This document shows positions 1 to 11,335 of a stretch of 64,000 bases of DNA, piece by piece. The notes under the pieces are model-generated. The model was given only the letters and a program-made list of their open reading frames with translations. It was not told where the DNA came from and did no database searches. Every line of letters begins with the position of its first letter. The stretch's first letter is position 1. This DNA comes from Blastocladiella emersonii ATCC 22665 (taxonomy: Eukaryota > Blastocladiomycota > Blastocladiomycetes > Blastocladiales > Blastocladiaceae). The stretch is from positions 1,426,001-1,490,000 of the forward strand of contig JANHCV010000009.1 in assembly GCA_025594325.1 (NCBI GenBank), given 5' to 3'. A program made the translations under genes and the position numbers.

Positions 1-1740
1 GAGGTACCGCGCGTCTGTGATTGCTGACAACGTCCCGGTCCAACAACTCACACACGCTTGTCCGTTCCCCTGCTCGTGTAGAATCGTGTTTCGGCTCGCG
101 GAGCGGTTCGAGTGCTTCTCCAAGTCCAGTACGTGCAGCTGCAGCAGGCCGAGATCGTGCGTCGGTCGCTCAGTCGCGAGGGCCGCGTCATGTCGCGCCG
201 AGCGCCGGCATTCGTGATCCCGACGCGCGCTCTGCTCAAGGCTCGGCAGCGGCGGGTCTACCCTCTCATCGGCGATGGCAGCACCATCAACAAGGGTGCG
301 TACGCTCATGGCTATGGCCCGGACACTCATGATCCACAGACGACTCACTCGCGCGCCAACTGTAGGCGGATCGGCGACACTCAACGACTCTAGTCAGCAT
401 CAGCTCATGGTCTGCGACATTCTCCTGATCGGTCATCGGCATCAAGGCCGTCGCAGCATCCACCGTGGCCACGGCGTCGCTCATCCGCTGGTGGTCGCCG
501 GTACGCCCCACGACGGCGCAGCAACGTGGTCGCCCGCCGTGGCTGCGACCGCCCCTCGCTCGCTCGCACGGCTGCGTGTAGTGTCGACGCCCTGGTGCAG
601 AGCCGGCGTACTCGCCCAGCCCTAGCACCCCTCCCTCGGCACGCCCTTCTTTGCTGCGGGGAAACGAGCTCCCGCACCCCCGCCGTAAGCACCGCCCACA
701 CCTCCCCCACCATGCGCTCGTTCGCCGCAAACGCATGGTGCAGTGGGCCCGATGTGTGGCGCGGTCAGGCAAAAGGGAGCTCGGCCGTGCGGAGGCGCTA
801 ACGAAGGGCGGCGAACCGTGTGGCGGCGCAATAGTACGTGGCTGTGCAACGGCCCATTGACGACCCTCGCGGCGTCCGGCGGTGGTGGGCGACCACCCCA
901 TCAACGTTTGCACAGCTTTCGGGAATGCGTCGCCCGCTCTGCACCGGTGCATCCGTGTGTTCAAGTCCAAGCGCGAGGCATCGCTAGCAGCAGCAGCGGC
1001 AGGTACGGCGCGGCACCTATGCCCGCGACTCTTGACTGGTCCCCACCGCGTGCTCACCTCGAGACCCTCGCCTGCCATGCGTGTAGATCATCTTCTTCGA
1101 CATCGTCATCCGCATCCGCGCGTGCGTGCATGATCGTCGAGTCCAAGACCACGCGCGCGCTCAGCGACCTGTTCACCTGTTCGGGCCGCCGGCAGCTTCA
1201 CGTCGCGCAGCACCCGAGTCGGGCCGAGGCCATGGCCGTGCTTCGCGGCCCGTTCAAGGTACCGCGTCCTGACTTGTCTCTCGTCTCGGGTCAGAGGAGC
1301 TCACTCTCACGCTCACCCTCGCGTAGCTCGATCCACCAAGGGTCCCGCGGCGCGCGTGTACCCGACAAGGTCGTGCTGTCGTACCGCATCGTCGAGTCGC
1401 TCGGCGGTGGCCCTTTGCCTTCAAAAAGATCAAGCGCGCGTGCCGTCGGCGACGAGGCCATGGTGGGCACAACATCTCGTCTCGGTCTCGGGCTCAATGG
1501 CCAAGTTCCGCTGCAACCACCAGTACACGCTCCGCTCATCCGTCCGCACCGTGCCGCCGCCGCGTTTGTCGTCAAGCTGCCGCCTCGGTCGGCCACGCTC
1601 GACTCAAGCTGTCTGTCGTCGTTCGCGCCCTGGTTGGCCCACCATCCATCCATCCTCCTCGGGTTGCCGAAGCCCAAGACCAAGGACCACCTGGTGCACG
1701 ACAGGTACTGACGGTCGCGAATATGGGAAGCGTGTCTAAC
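1..1740. other. No confident gene; GC-rich undefined stretch
   Basis: Several long open frames exist on both strands, but they overlap each other and are biased in composition, as expected of GC-rich non-coding DNA. The plus-strand frame around 1130-1710 has the most protein-like stretch (around ESKTTRALSDLF), but I do not recognise it and it has no convincing start or splice signals. It may be a decayed gene. Confidence 0.4.
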
Positions 1741-1751
1741 GACGAATACAT

Positions 1752-2246
1752 TCACCCCCGGTCCATATCCGTGACCCTCGTTACTATATTCTTGAACCAC
1801 ATGTCGAACGAGTGGTCAGCGGCGTGCTCGAGGTTAGCGAGCGGTTGCGCGACGTCGCGGACCGAGATCCAGCGCGGATCGCCGCCGGGGGCCGCGGTGG
1901 CGGGCGGCGTCGTCGAGTCCACGAGCGACTGCCACAGGTCGAGTACGCGGAGCACGATCCTTGCGCGCTGGGAGGCGAGCGACTCGGCGAACGCGTGGCC
2001 GCGCGCGGCGAGGTAGTCGGCGAGCCACTGGAGCTCGTCGCTGGACAGCGAGAGGTCGCACACGAATCGCGTCTGTGCGGCCACTACCCCCTGCACGCCG
2101 CGGTCCAGCTTCAGCAGCAGATGCACCCGCGCGGCCTCTACGGCCGGCTCGACGGCATCGGACGTGAACCGCCACACATCGAGGTACGAAAGCAAGAACC
2201 GGTCGACGCTCTCATCGAGCGAAGCGTGAAGCGATGCGGCCGAGGC
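1752..2246 (-). pseudogene. Decayed fragment of an unrecognised repeated protein
   Basis: The minus-strand frame runs from about 2246 to a stop at 1752. It encodes a leucine-rich helical segment containing DLSLSSDELQWLADYLAARG and, further on, DPRWISVRDVAQ. A closely similar stretch occurs on the plus strand at 17990-18260 (DLSLSSDELQGLASDLALSG, then EPRWVS), so the segment is a duplicated unit in this genome. No ATG lies at a sensible place, and nothing downstream looks like the rest of a gene. I read it as a truncated copy. The family is not recognised and no function is proposed. Confidence 0.5.
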
Positions 2247-2545
2247 TGGGGCCGAGCGGCGGGGGCGGCCCGCGTGACGACTTATCGCCGTGGACTGAAG
2301 CGGCGCGGGGCAAGTTGCACATAGTCTGGGATCCTTTGCTCTTCATTTGCTTCATGGGAGTGCGAGTTGCTTACTGGGTGGGGGAGAGAAGATGTCGGGG
2401 GCTCGAGAGATGGGCGTCGCGTGCGCCACGGGGCTGTGGCGCAACGGCCGCGGTCGGGCGGAAGCCTTTCGAGGTCCGCGTTCCCTTGCCCCCTCTTCCT
2501 CCCCGAGCCGTGTATCGAACACTCTCTCACTGCAACGTAAACTCC

Positions 2546-4295
2546 ATGCAAATGCTCGAGGCTGTCCATGTCCCCGAGATTCTCGAGCGCATCCTGTGCT
2601 GCGCCGTCGATTCGCACGACGACCCGGACGACCTGCCCGGGCTCATGCAGTACTCGCGCGTGATGCTGCAGCACCAAATCCCAGGCGTGCAGCCCGCTAT
2701 TCTTCAGCGCTGCCCGCGGCTCTCGTTGGATGCAGCGACCGCGCGGGGCGACATCGTCGTTCTCAACAAGTGGTCGTCGTTTGGGCTCCCGCTCCACCAA
2801 TGCTCGCTCGAAGCGCTTTCCGATGCCTACCGCGGTCGTTGCCTCGCGACGGTCGAGTGGTGGCGCGATTCGGGAGTGCTCGAGCTGGAGAAATTGTCCG
2901 AGGCGCTTTACGACCAACATCCATTTGATTGGGACTTGTTCCTCGCCCTGGGTCTTTGCCCACCAGTCGAGGACGAGCTGAGTTATAATCCGAGTGGGTC
3001 GCTCACCATACCACTTGACGAAATGACACTTGCCCTGTGCGACGGCATTGCATCGGGTCGAACGCGCGAGCTCCGAATTTCGTGCCAGGCCGTATCCCTC
3101 GCCGGCATCGCGGCCCTGAACACCGCCATGGCGAGCCCGACGCAGGCGCTCACGTCGTTTAGGGTCGGCGACAGCACAGTCGATCTTGCGCGGATCCTCG
3201 CACTTGATCTCCCAGCCACCGTCGAATCGGTTTCGCTAAGCGGGCTGTGGCTCGGCAATGTTGAGCGCTCCGACCTCGCGCGCTTCGTCAACTGGCCGCC
3301 TCACATCGAACGGTTCCGGATGGGTCCTACCATGGTACCAGTCCAAGTTATGCCTGCTCTTTTCGCTCGACTCCCAGTCAACCTGCCCGAATTCGTCCTT
3401 GACAATGTTCCACTGGACGACGACACCGCCGCTGCGCTGGCTCGCTCGCTCCCTGCTGGCCTCGTCGCTCGCGCTTGATGGGAACACGGTGAGCGGTTCC
3501 ACGCTCGTCAGCATGGGACCACATCTCCCGCAAGCGCTCGAACGCCTGTGTATCGGTGTAGCCGACTTGGACAAAATTGACCCCAAGCTTGACTATTGGA
3601 CCTTCCCTATTTCTCTTCGCGAGCTCGCTTTGCACGCCACGAGGCTTGGTGATTGCGGGACAAATGCCCTGGCGGCTGCTCTCACTTCAACCCAACTGCA
3701 AGCGTTGTGCCTTGCAAATGTGCGGATGTCCACGGCCAACTTTGTACATCCCTTTGCATCGCTTCCAACCTCCTTCAATGCACTTCACCTGACCTCCAGC
3801 GCTCTCGAGCTTACGGCCGTTGACGCGCTGTTTCCAGCGCTTTCCGCTGGATTCAAGGTCCTCGAGTTCCACAACGTAAGGTTTGAGCGCGATGTTTTGG
3901 CGCGTCTCTTTGAAATGCTCCCCGGTTCGTTACACACCCTCATCCTGACTATCTCGCCCATCACCGCCAAGGAAGCCCGGCTGCTTGCCAAGCGGATGCC
4001 ACCTGGCCTGCAGATTCTCAAACTCAACAGCACGCAACTCACGGATAAAGCCGTCTGCCATCTCGCACCGCGCCTTCCCGCCGCCTTGCGCGAGCTGGTG
4101 CTTTCAAGCAACAGGATAACCGACGAGGGCGCGATCGCACTGGCGGCACATCTCCCAACTGGGCTCGTTCGCCTCGACATGGACTACAACCCCATCGGAT
4201 CCGCCGGTGCGGCCGCACTTCGGGCTGCAGGGCCTTCAACGTCCACAGGCGTGACGAATCACACCTTCAAGGGCAGGGGAAGTTTCTTTTTCTAA
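2546..4295 (+). CDS. F-box-like leucine-rich-repeat protein, one frame break
   Basis: The likely start is the ATG at 2546, because the first residues (VPEILERILCCAV) resemble the beginning of an F-box. The next 150 residues are helical and the rest is a series of LRRs of the ribonuclease-inhibitor type. The clearest repeats are near the end, with LVLSSNRITDEGAIALAAHL followed by LDMDYNPIGSAGAAAL. The frame changes once at about 3460: the first frame ends at 3478, and the second frame continues the LRR pattern directly (SLALDGNTVSG) to the stop at 4293. No intron fits the gap. The break is therefore a one-base indel or a sequencing error. F-box/LRR proteins usually act as substrate receptors of SCF ubiquitin ligases, which is inferred here from family only. 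Confidence 0.6.
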
Positions 4296-5136
4296 AGGCG
4301 TTCCCTCGAGGCCTCGCCAGTTTGGATACCTCCTCGAATAACGTGTTCTGTTGACGTGCATGTAAATTTCATCATTTGATGTGCCCACGGCATCGGTCGA
4401 ATTTGAAACGAGGCAGGCCGTTTGGAACTTGACCCGCGAACCCAGGGTGCAGCCGACTACTTTCCGCCTCGCTGCGACATGACCTAGTGCGAGCCTTTGA
4501 ACAACAACCTCAGCGTCATAATCAACGGATCACAAGCACGCTACGGCGCGCCACAGCGAATCCTTTAGCTGCAGAGGCTCTTATACGATGCGTCGTTATG
4601 CGTGACCACGGCCACGGCCACGGACGCCGCGGTTTCCGCGTTTTCCGAGCGACTCTGTGAGCGTCAGATGGAACCTCCGTTTCTTGCTCGCACTGGAGTT
4701 TTAACCCAGCCATGCGATCGGAAAGGTTGACGTGGCCATGTACGCGTACACGTCGGCCACGATGCGAACAGGCGCGATTGTAGTTGGTGTTGGGGAACCC
4801 TTCGGCCGCAAGTCTGAGTAGGTTGAGCGTGTCGGTCAGAATCGCGACGCGTCGCTCATCCAAGTCGCGTCGCGCCACACTTGGTTCGGCTGCCCGCCGC
4901 GCCGGCGCCACCACCATCGCGAGATCAGCTTTTTCGGACAAACTCCCCTCACTCTGGCGGCCAACTCCCTGACCGGGAGCGGCCCACGGCAGCCACCGCG
5001 GCTTGCAGCGCGGTTCGTGGCAGTCGCGCGTGGAGACGGCAGTCGCGCGTGGAGACGGGACATATTGCGAGCACGCGGACGCGTTGGTGTACTAAGAGAT
5101 TGATCGTGTATCAGGACGAATGAAATGTACAAGGTG
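4296..5136. other. Intergenic, no confident gene
   Basis: This lies between the LRR gene and the 3' end of the glycosyltransferase. A minus-strand open frame at 4522-4941 has no ATG start and no recognisable motif. A 19-bp unit (CAGTCGCGCGTGGAGACGG) is repeated in tandem near 5020-5057. Confidence 0.4.
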
Positions 5137-6972
5137 TTACTGCACGATGAGGCGCGTGCTTTCGCTCCACAGGCTCTCACTGATGGGTGGCAGGCTGCCT
5201 GAAAAATACACGTCGCACCCGAACGTGTAGCCCGACGCGAACCCGCCGAAGATGACGAGGTAGAAGACGCCCCACACGAGCGGGACGACCTCGAGCAGCC
5301 ACACGAACTTGCCCGGCTTGGGCGCCACCTTCTTGGGGTCGATGACGGGCACCCCAAACTTGTTGTAGTCGAGCCGCTCGCGGCGGTCCGCCGGGCCCTT
5401 GTTGAACGTGAACAGCACGTACACCACGGGCGCCATCACCGACTGCACGTTGAGCAGCACGTACAGGATCTGCGACGCGAACTTGAACGAGTCGACGCAC
5501 GAGCTCGGGTCCCACTGCAGCCCGCGGTACACGACGGCGGCAATGCCCAATCCCAAATACGCGACGTGGAACCAGCACTTGAGCAGGTCCGAGACGATCT
5601 CGGGCGGCTCGAAGCACTTGCGGTCGCCGTCCTTTTTCTTGGCGTTGGTCACCTTGAACGAGGTCGGCTTGACGAACGAGATGACGAACCGCCACAGCGC
5701 CACGCACAGGAACGGCGACATCCACAGGAACAGCTGGAAGTCGCGGTTGCGCGCGGTCGTCGCGTCCTGCACGTTCCAGTACATGACGTAGATGACGAGC
5801 CGCGTCACAAGCAGGTACGGCACCAGCAGGAAGATGAGCGTCTGCGTGTTGCCCGCGGTGACGGGCATGATGGGCCAGTCCCAGAACAGCGTGAGCAGCG
5901 GGAGCACGATGAACACGACGATGCCCGGCGGCGTCAGGTACGACATGGCCGCCGACATGTACATGACGCGCTGGTGCCACGAGAGCCCGGGCGCGAATAG
6001 CGGGTTGCGTTTCGCGAGGATCTCGAGGGTGCCGATCGCCCAACGCTCGCGCTGGCGCAGCGCCGACCGCAAGTCCGTCGGCACGAGCCCGTACTGCAGC
6101 TTGTCGGTGATGTAGACCGTGTGCCAGCCGCGGCCGTGCAGCTTGAGCGACGTGTCGAAATCCTCGGTGAGGGTACCCGTCGAGATGCCGCCAACCTCCT
6201 CGAGCGCCTTGCGGCGGAAGACCACGCCGGTACCGACCGAGGGCGCCGAGTTGCGCGTGTCGCGGTGCTTCATGATGATGTCGTAGAAGAAGGTGCACAC
6301 CTGGCCGAGCGGGTCGCCGTCGGGCACGTTGTAGTAGGCCTGGGGACACTGCACGAAGGCCACGCGAGCGTCTGAGAACTGGGCCAACATGCGCCGCAAG
6401 TATTCACTTCTCACGAGCATGTCCGCATCGAGAATGCCCACAAACTCGCCCGTGGTGAGCGAAATGGCGTGGTTGACGTTGCCGGCCTTGGCGTGGTGCG
6501 GGACGCCGGGGGTCTTGACGCGGCGAATGTAGCGGACGTTGGTGCCGTTGACGGCGTGCTCGTGCTCGATCCACTCGCGCAGCTCGTCGTCCTTGCCGTC
6601 GTCGCACACGTGGACCGTGAACTTCTCGGCCGGGTAGTCCTGCCACAGGGCGGCGAGCACCGTCTCCTTGACGAGGTCGGTCGGCTCGCGGCAGCACGGG
6701 ATCAGGATGTCGACGGTCGGCCAGTCGCGGTGGTTGTCGACGGGCAGGATGGCGGGGCGGCGCGGGCGGTCGCTGGTCCACAGCATGTCGACGAACCAGA
6801 GCACGCTCGAGAAGTACATCATGAACTCGAGCGAGAAGAAGATGTAGGGGACCGGGTGCCGCGACCCGACGAGCCACAGCTGCCACGCGCGCCACCCGAG
6901 GTACGTGAAGCCGGTGCCGGTGACGAGGACGCCGAACAGGGCCTGGGCCCAGAAGTTCCACGTCAAAATCAT
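5137..6972 (-). CDS. Membrane GT2 glycosyltransferase, cellulose-synthase-like
   Basis: The 611-residue protein starts at the ATG at 6972, where homology-like sequence begins. An upstream extension of the frame is low complexity and ignored. Two membrane segments (about residues 8-35 and 40-63) precede a family 2 catalytic domain with all the processive-synthase signatures: CDDGKDD at 123-129, DAD at 182-184, TED at 269-271 and QRERW at 307-311. Several further membrane spans follow (about 340-365, 375-400, 412-435, 465-485, 500-523, 555-582). This layout matches enzymes that polymerise beta-linked chains from nucleotide sugars and extrude them through the plasma membrane. Whether the product is cellulose, a mannan or another glucan cannot be read from sequence. 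It is divergently transcribed from a GH26 glycosidase 650 bp away, which suggests a linked role in wall polysaccharide. No introns were seen. Confidence 0.88.
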   Translation of the reverse strand: MILTWNFWAQALFGVLVTGTGFTYLGWRAWQLWLVGSRHPVPYIFFSLEFMMYFSSVLWFVDMLWTSDRPRRPAILPVDNHRDWPTVDILIPCCREPTDLVKETVLAALWQDYPAEKFTVHVCDDGKDDELREWIEHEHAVNGTNVRYIRRVKTPGVPHHAKAGNVNHAISLTTGEFVGILDADMLVRSEYLRRMLAQFSDARVAFVQCPQAYYNVPDGDPLGQVCTFFYDIIMKHRDTRNSAPSVGTGVVFRRKALEEVGGISTGTLTEDFDTSLKLHGRGWHTVYITDKLQYGLVPTDLRSALRQRERWAIGTLEILAKRNPLFAPGLSWHQRVMYMSAAMSYLTPPGIVVFIVLPLLTLFWDWPIMPVTAGNTQTLIFLLVPYLLVTRLVIYVMYWNVQDATTARNRDFQLFLWMSPFLCVALWRFVISFVKPTSFKVTNAKKKDGDRKCFEPPEIVSDLLKCWFHVAYLGLGIAAVVYRGLQWDPSSCVDSFKFASQILYVLLNVQSVMAPVVYVLFTFNKGPADRRERLDYNKFGVPVIDPKKVAPKPGKFVWLLEVVPLVWGVFYLVIFGGFASGYTFGCDVYFSGSLPPISESLWSESTRLIVQ

Positions 6973-7622
6973 GGTGTCGATGCGTAGTGGTGGTGGGTTG
7001 GTCGATGCGTGGTGTTGATGCGTAGCAGAGAGGAGAGGGAGGGGAGGACGGGGCCGGTCGCCGCTAAGTAATGCAGTAGGAGATGAGGGCGGCACGGTCC
7101 GGTCGATGGGCCTGCGACGAGGACGGCGGCGGTGGAGGGGAGCGGGGGAAGGAGGGGAGGAGATGGGAGCGCGCGGAGGGTGGGAGCGCCAGCCACCCGA
7201 AAGCGAAAGCCGCAGCGATAGCGCCCAGAATAGAAGGCGGCCGGATCGACCGCTCCCGCCTGCCACTCCCATCGGCACCGCCGCGGCCACTCTGCTCCGC
7301 GCCCGGCCTCCGCTCGGCCGCCAATTGTTCCCGCCGGCGTTCCCACGGCGGCCTTATCCACACCGTGCACGGTGGAGGGCTTGTGAGAGGGGAGATGGCT
7401 CAGTGACGCAGAGTTTCGGCCGTGGCCGCCGCCGTCCCTGCCCGACCGAGATCCTCGCTCGCGCCGTCGGTGATCCTCGCCCTCTCTCCCTCGACCACCA
7501 CCGTCGCCGCCGCTGACTTCCCTCGCGCACCTTGCACACCGATCGCGTCGCCACCGCCCCCGAGATTGCGGTGACCCCCTGCTGAACCCCTCCAACTGCA
7601 AGTGGTTTCGCAGCCATCCCTG
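6973..7622. promoter_or_regulatory. Shared divergent promoter region of GT2 and GH26 genes
   Basis: This 650-bp spacer separates two head-to-head start codons. It is purine/pyrimidine-skewed and GC-rich, with no TATA element that I can identify. Its role as a bidirectional promoter is inferred from gene arrangement. Confidence 0.4.
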
Positions 7623-9407
7623 ATGCGGCCCATGCAACAACCAGCGCACGCGGTCCGCTCGTTTGCGACCGCAGCGGCGCGGCGACCTTCCCTTTTGGAC
7701 TCGACGGCTGCCGCGACCGGCCGCCTCAGCCACCCGCCATCGACAGCCTCGCTCTCTCTCCTCGCCGACGACTCGCCCCACCCTGCTACGAATCAACACC
7801 ACGCACCCGCGGACGTTGCCGTCGACGTCGCACTCCCCGCAACGCACTCGCTGCTCCTGCACCCGCACCACCCGCCCTCGGCCGCCTCCTCGTCCGACGC
7901 CTGGCTGGCCAGTGCGCAAACCGTCGTCGACCCCGCAGACGCAGACGTAGACGACCGCTCGTCCGGCACCGAGCACGCCGCGCCATCGTCGCTCCCCGAG
8001 CACCGCCCGCTGCACCCGAAGCGCCACTCGGGCTCTTCCTCCTCTACTTCCACAACGCCCCGCCCGCTGCCCGCCATGAAGCCGTCGCACGGCTCGGCCG
8101 GGTCGGCGCCGTGCCTGCGCGTCTTCTTCACCGCGACGCTGCTCGCCGTGGCCGCCGCCATGGTGCTGCTCAACCTGGTGCTCTACGACGTGGGCGGCCT
8201 GCGCAAGTCGCTGCTGGGCGACTGGAAGCCGCCCGCGCCTGGGTCCTGGGGCGGCAACTCGACGACGAAGCCCGACCTCGGCCGCGACCCGACCAACAAC
8301 CGGCGCCAGCTGCTGCTCAACGCGACGGCCAAGGGCGCCTTCTTCGGCGTGTCGCTCGACTGGGAGGCCAAGGACACGCCGGCCAAGTTCAACGCGCGGT
8401 TCGGGAAGCGCGCCGCCGTGTTCCAGCACTTCATGGACATGGACACGGCGCTGCAGCGCGTCGACGAGCTCAAGTTCATTGTCGACGCCATTCTGCAGGT
8501 CGACGGCGCCCTTTTGGCGCTGACCGTGGTCCCCGTCTCGGTGCGCGGCATGGACGGCATCTCGGAGCCCGGGTGGGACCAGCTCGGCCGCGTCATGGCC
8601 GAGATCAACCGCCAGGGCGTGCCCGTGCTGCTGCGTTTCGCGCACGAGATGAACGGCAACTGGTACGCGTACGGCCAGAAGCCCGCCGCCTACAAGCGCG
8701 GGTTCGTCAAGTGCGCGCAGGCGGTCCGCGCCAAGGGCGCCAACCACACGTACATGGTGTGGGCGCCCAACACCAACGCGGGTTACCCGTTCTTCGAGCC
8801 CGGAGACGCCAAGGCGCCGACGCCCGGGTCCGACGACTTCCGCGCCCTCGACACCAACCGCGACGGCGCCATCACCCAGGCCGACGACCCCTACACGCCC
8901 TTCTACCCGGGCGACGAGTGGGTCGACTGGATCGGGTACTCGCTGTTCCACTTCGGCGGCGCGGGGCTCACCACCAACGCGCTGCCCGACGCCCAGGCCT
9001 TCATCGCGGGGATCGAGGACACGCAGAACCCGGCCAAGCCCGGGTTCAACATCTACCGCGACTTTGCGCAGGCCCGCAACAAGCCGTTCGCCATCATGGA
9101 GACGGCCGCCGCGTACCACCCCGAGAACCTGCGCGCCAACGACCCCGAGGAGCTCCCCATGAAGCGCGCGTGGTGGCGCCAGGTGTTCTCGGACGCGACG
9201 CTCAAGCGGTACCCGCTGCTCAAGCTCATCTGCTGGTTCGACATCGCCAAGCGCGAGTCCGTCAACGGCGGCCTGCCCACGGCCCCGGCGGCCGGCACCG
9301 ACCTGCGCAACTTCCGCATGTCCTGGGACGCCAATGTCCGCGACGCGTTCAAGGCCGACCTTCCCGCGAATATCTTCTTCGCCGACACGCCCGAGAACTT
9401 GCTCTAG
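7623..9407 (+). CDS. Membrane-anchored GH26-type glycoside hydrolase
   Basis: The protein has 594 residues from the ATG at 7623. A later ATG at 7632 is also possible. An S/P/H-rich cytoplasmic region of about 160 residues is followed by one strongly hydrophobic segment (about 165-189). This predicts a type II membrane protein with the catalytic domain outside. The domain carries GH26-type signatures: HEMNGNWYAYG at 341-351, whose Glu would be the acid/base, and FAIMETAAAY with Glu493 as the likely nucleophile. Between them lies a calcium-loop-like insertion, DTNRDGAITQADD (410-422). GH26 enzymes are mostly beta-mannanases, with some acting on mixed-linkage glucans or xylan, so the substrate is uncertain. 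Its divergent pairing with the GT2 synthase suggests trimming of that polymer. The single exon ends with TAG at 9405. Confidence 0.85.
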   Translation: MRPMQQPAHAVRSFATAAARRPSLLDSTAAATGRLSHPPSTASLSLLADDSPHPATNQHHAPADVAVDVALPATHSLLLHPHHPPSAASSSDAWLASAQTVVDPADADVDDRSSGTEHAAPSSLPEHRPLHPKRHSGSSSSTSTTPRPLPAMKPSHGSAGSAPCLRVFFTATLLAVAAAMVLLNLVLYDVGGLRKSLLGDWKPPAPGSWGGNSTTKPDLGRDPTNNRRQLLLNATAKGAFFGVSLDWEAKDTPAKFNARFGKRAAVFQHFMDMDTALQRVDELKFIVDAILQVDGALLALTVVPVSVRGMDGISEPGWDQLGRVMAEINRQGVPVLLRFAHEMNGNWYAYGQKPAAYKRGFVKCAQAVRAKGANHTYMVWAPNTNAGYPFFEPGDAKAPTPGSDDFRALDTNRDGAITQADDPYTPFYPGDEWVDWIGYSLFHFGGAGLTTNALPDAQAFIAGIEDTQNPAKPGFNIYRDFAQARNKPFAIMETAAAYHPENLRANDPEELPMKRAWWRQVFSDATLKRYPLLKLICWFDIAKRESVNGGLPTAPAAGTDLRNFRMSWDANVRDAFKADLPANIFFADTPENLL

Positions 9408-9641
9408 CCGCGTCGCGCCACCGAGTTCACCCTCTCCATATACAGTACAGTACTCCCTATATACATATGCGCAGTTCGTTTTTGACCATCATCCGCTCTC
9501 GTCTCTCTTTCTCGTGTGAGGCTGGCGTGCTCTCGGCCGTGGTCGGCGTTGCGGTGCGCCTCACGCGTTCGACCGACGCGTTGAACACACGCGCTCTGCT
9601 CCCCGCCCGACCTCGCTCCTCACCGCTGCCGACCAACCACT

Positions 9642-10960
9642 ATGATAGCTGATGAACTAGCTGCAACGCACTTCTCACACGTACCTGTCGAGGTGGTCGA
9701 GGTCGTGCTGCTGCAGCTCGCGATCCCGCGGCTCGCGCTCCCGCTCGCGACCGCCGGCTTGGCTGCCGTCGCGGCCGCCGACCCGACGACGCAGTGGGTC
9801 TGGCGGTGCTCGGCCATGTTCGGCCCAACGCTTCCTGACTGGGTCAACTCGGAAAACCCACCCGCGCTCGCGGCCGCACCCGCCAAGCGGACGACAAGCG
9901 CGTCGTCGTTGGCTGGTCGCACTCGTTCGTGGCGTACCTGCGGCATATCCGCTGCCTCGCAGCGCACCAGGGGCTAGATCAAGCCGACGATGTCTTTGAC
10001 GAACCCACGCTCGTCCGTATCCTTGCCCGCTTCACGCGCTCGCCGCCGCGGGTGGAAGAAGACCACATTTATAACACTGGGGCAAGTGGTGCACCGCGCG
10101 CGACCCGGACGCGTACACGTGCCTCAGCCTTGACGGGGCGTGTCCGATCGCGCACCTGGACCCGGTGCTCCACCTCGCTCTCATGTTCGTGACCCAAAAC
10201 CGCACGGCGCTCGTCCACCACATCCTCCACTCGCTCCAGGACACCACCACCCATCTGCGGTGCCGTCGCCTGCTTCTCTACACGTGGCTCAACCTTGACC
10301 GCGCGTGGCAGGACCGCGACCGCGGCGTCGTGCCCTTACGAACAATCCAGGACTACGCGGAGCACTTCGCGCACCGCGACAACGCTCGCTCTGGCTGACC
10401 TTCGCCAAGTATCTCGCGGTCGCGGTCGCGGTCGCGGCGCTGCGCACGTGGCGGCTCGACGTCCTCTGATGCGGACAGGCTCGGATTCAACAAAGACACG
10501 TTCTTGCGCGCGTTCCACCGGCACGAGTACCTCCACATCGCCGTGCTCGCGTGCAACCCGGGGCTTCCGTCGCGTCGCGTCGCGTCGGCGAGACGCTAGC
10601 CTGGTTTATTGGAGACCGCGGCCGGCGTGTTGACCGCCGCCGGCATCCGTCGGTGGCCGCGATGTTTGACGGCAGATGCAGCGCGGATTGCGCGTCGGAG
10701 TTGGAGGTGCGGTTCGACAGCGGTCGATGAAGCTTTGCTGTGGAACTGTTTTGAGGCGCAAGAAATGTCCTGCTGTGCTTCTCTTCGACGGAACTCACTC
10801 TCACTCCGACTTTGATGCGAGAACGTCAGATCCCGGGGGCCCTGGCACGGACTTGGGCGATCATCCACAACGGCCTCGGCACTGAGGAGCTCGACTAGAA
10901 CTGTGGCCAGATTTGGGCGCAGATTTGGGCGCAGATCCCGTGACATGAAATAAGTAAATT
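9642..10960 (+). pseudogene. Family A F-box-like protein, decayed copy 1
   Basis: The start ATG at 9642 opens the family A N-terminal signature (here ADELAATHFSHVPVEVVEVV, later TTQWVWRC), an F-box-like start with a conserved TTQW-x-WRC motif. The frame then breaks repeatedly. Recognisable later blocks include ALMFVTQNRTALVHHIL at about 10180, TFAKYLAVAV near 10400 and a GFNKDTFLRAF block near 10490, each in a different frame. They match in order the copies at 23.8 and 41.3 kb. The 3' exon is missing. It is a clear pseudogene, and the function of the intact family is unknown. Confidence 0.7.
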
Positions 10961-11335
10961 TCATCGGTTTCACTCGTGGTCGCCGCAGGGAACGATCGGG
11001 CGGCGAACACCGACTCGAAACTTGGGAATGGCGAGTGGCGCACCACGTCAGTGGCGCGTCACGTCAGTGGCGCAACGCGAGCAGGTCCACTTCCCGTTCG
11101 GAGTTGCTGCGTGTTGCCTTGGGCTCGCCGAAGAAATTGCAAGTGCATGCTCGCTTCTGACGCATTCCATCGAGGATGTGAGGCAGTTGCGTTGTGTCAA
11201 ACTTCTGCTATAGTCTGATGAGCGAATGATGATCATCTCAAGGCCACGCAGGGATTTGAAACTCGGTTAAGTAGGTTTGTCATTAAAATAGTATATGCGC
11301 TGCTACAATGAACATCAAACCTGCTGCTCGGTTGC
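10961..11335. other. Intergenic, related to sequence at about 14.0-14.1 kb
   Basis: No gene is seen. The stretch 10975-11050 is similar to 14028-14110, both containing GGCGAGTGGCGCAC and neighbouring words. The two regions upstream of short minus-strand fragments therefore look duplicated. Confidence 0.4.

Noticed and set aside
7064-9119. Long minus-strand frame opposite the GH26 gene
   Set aside because: It is a composition-driven shadow of a GC-rich coding region. It lacks motifs, while the plus strand has catalytic signatures.
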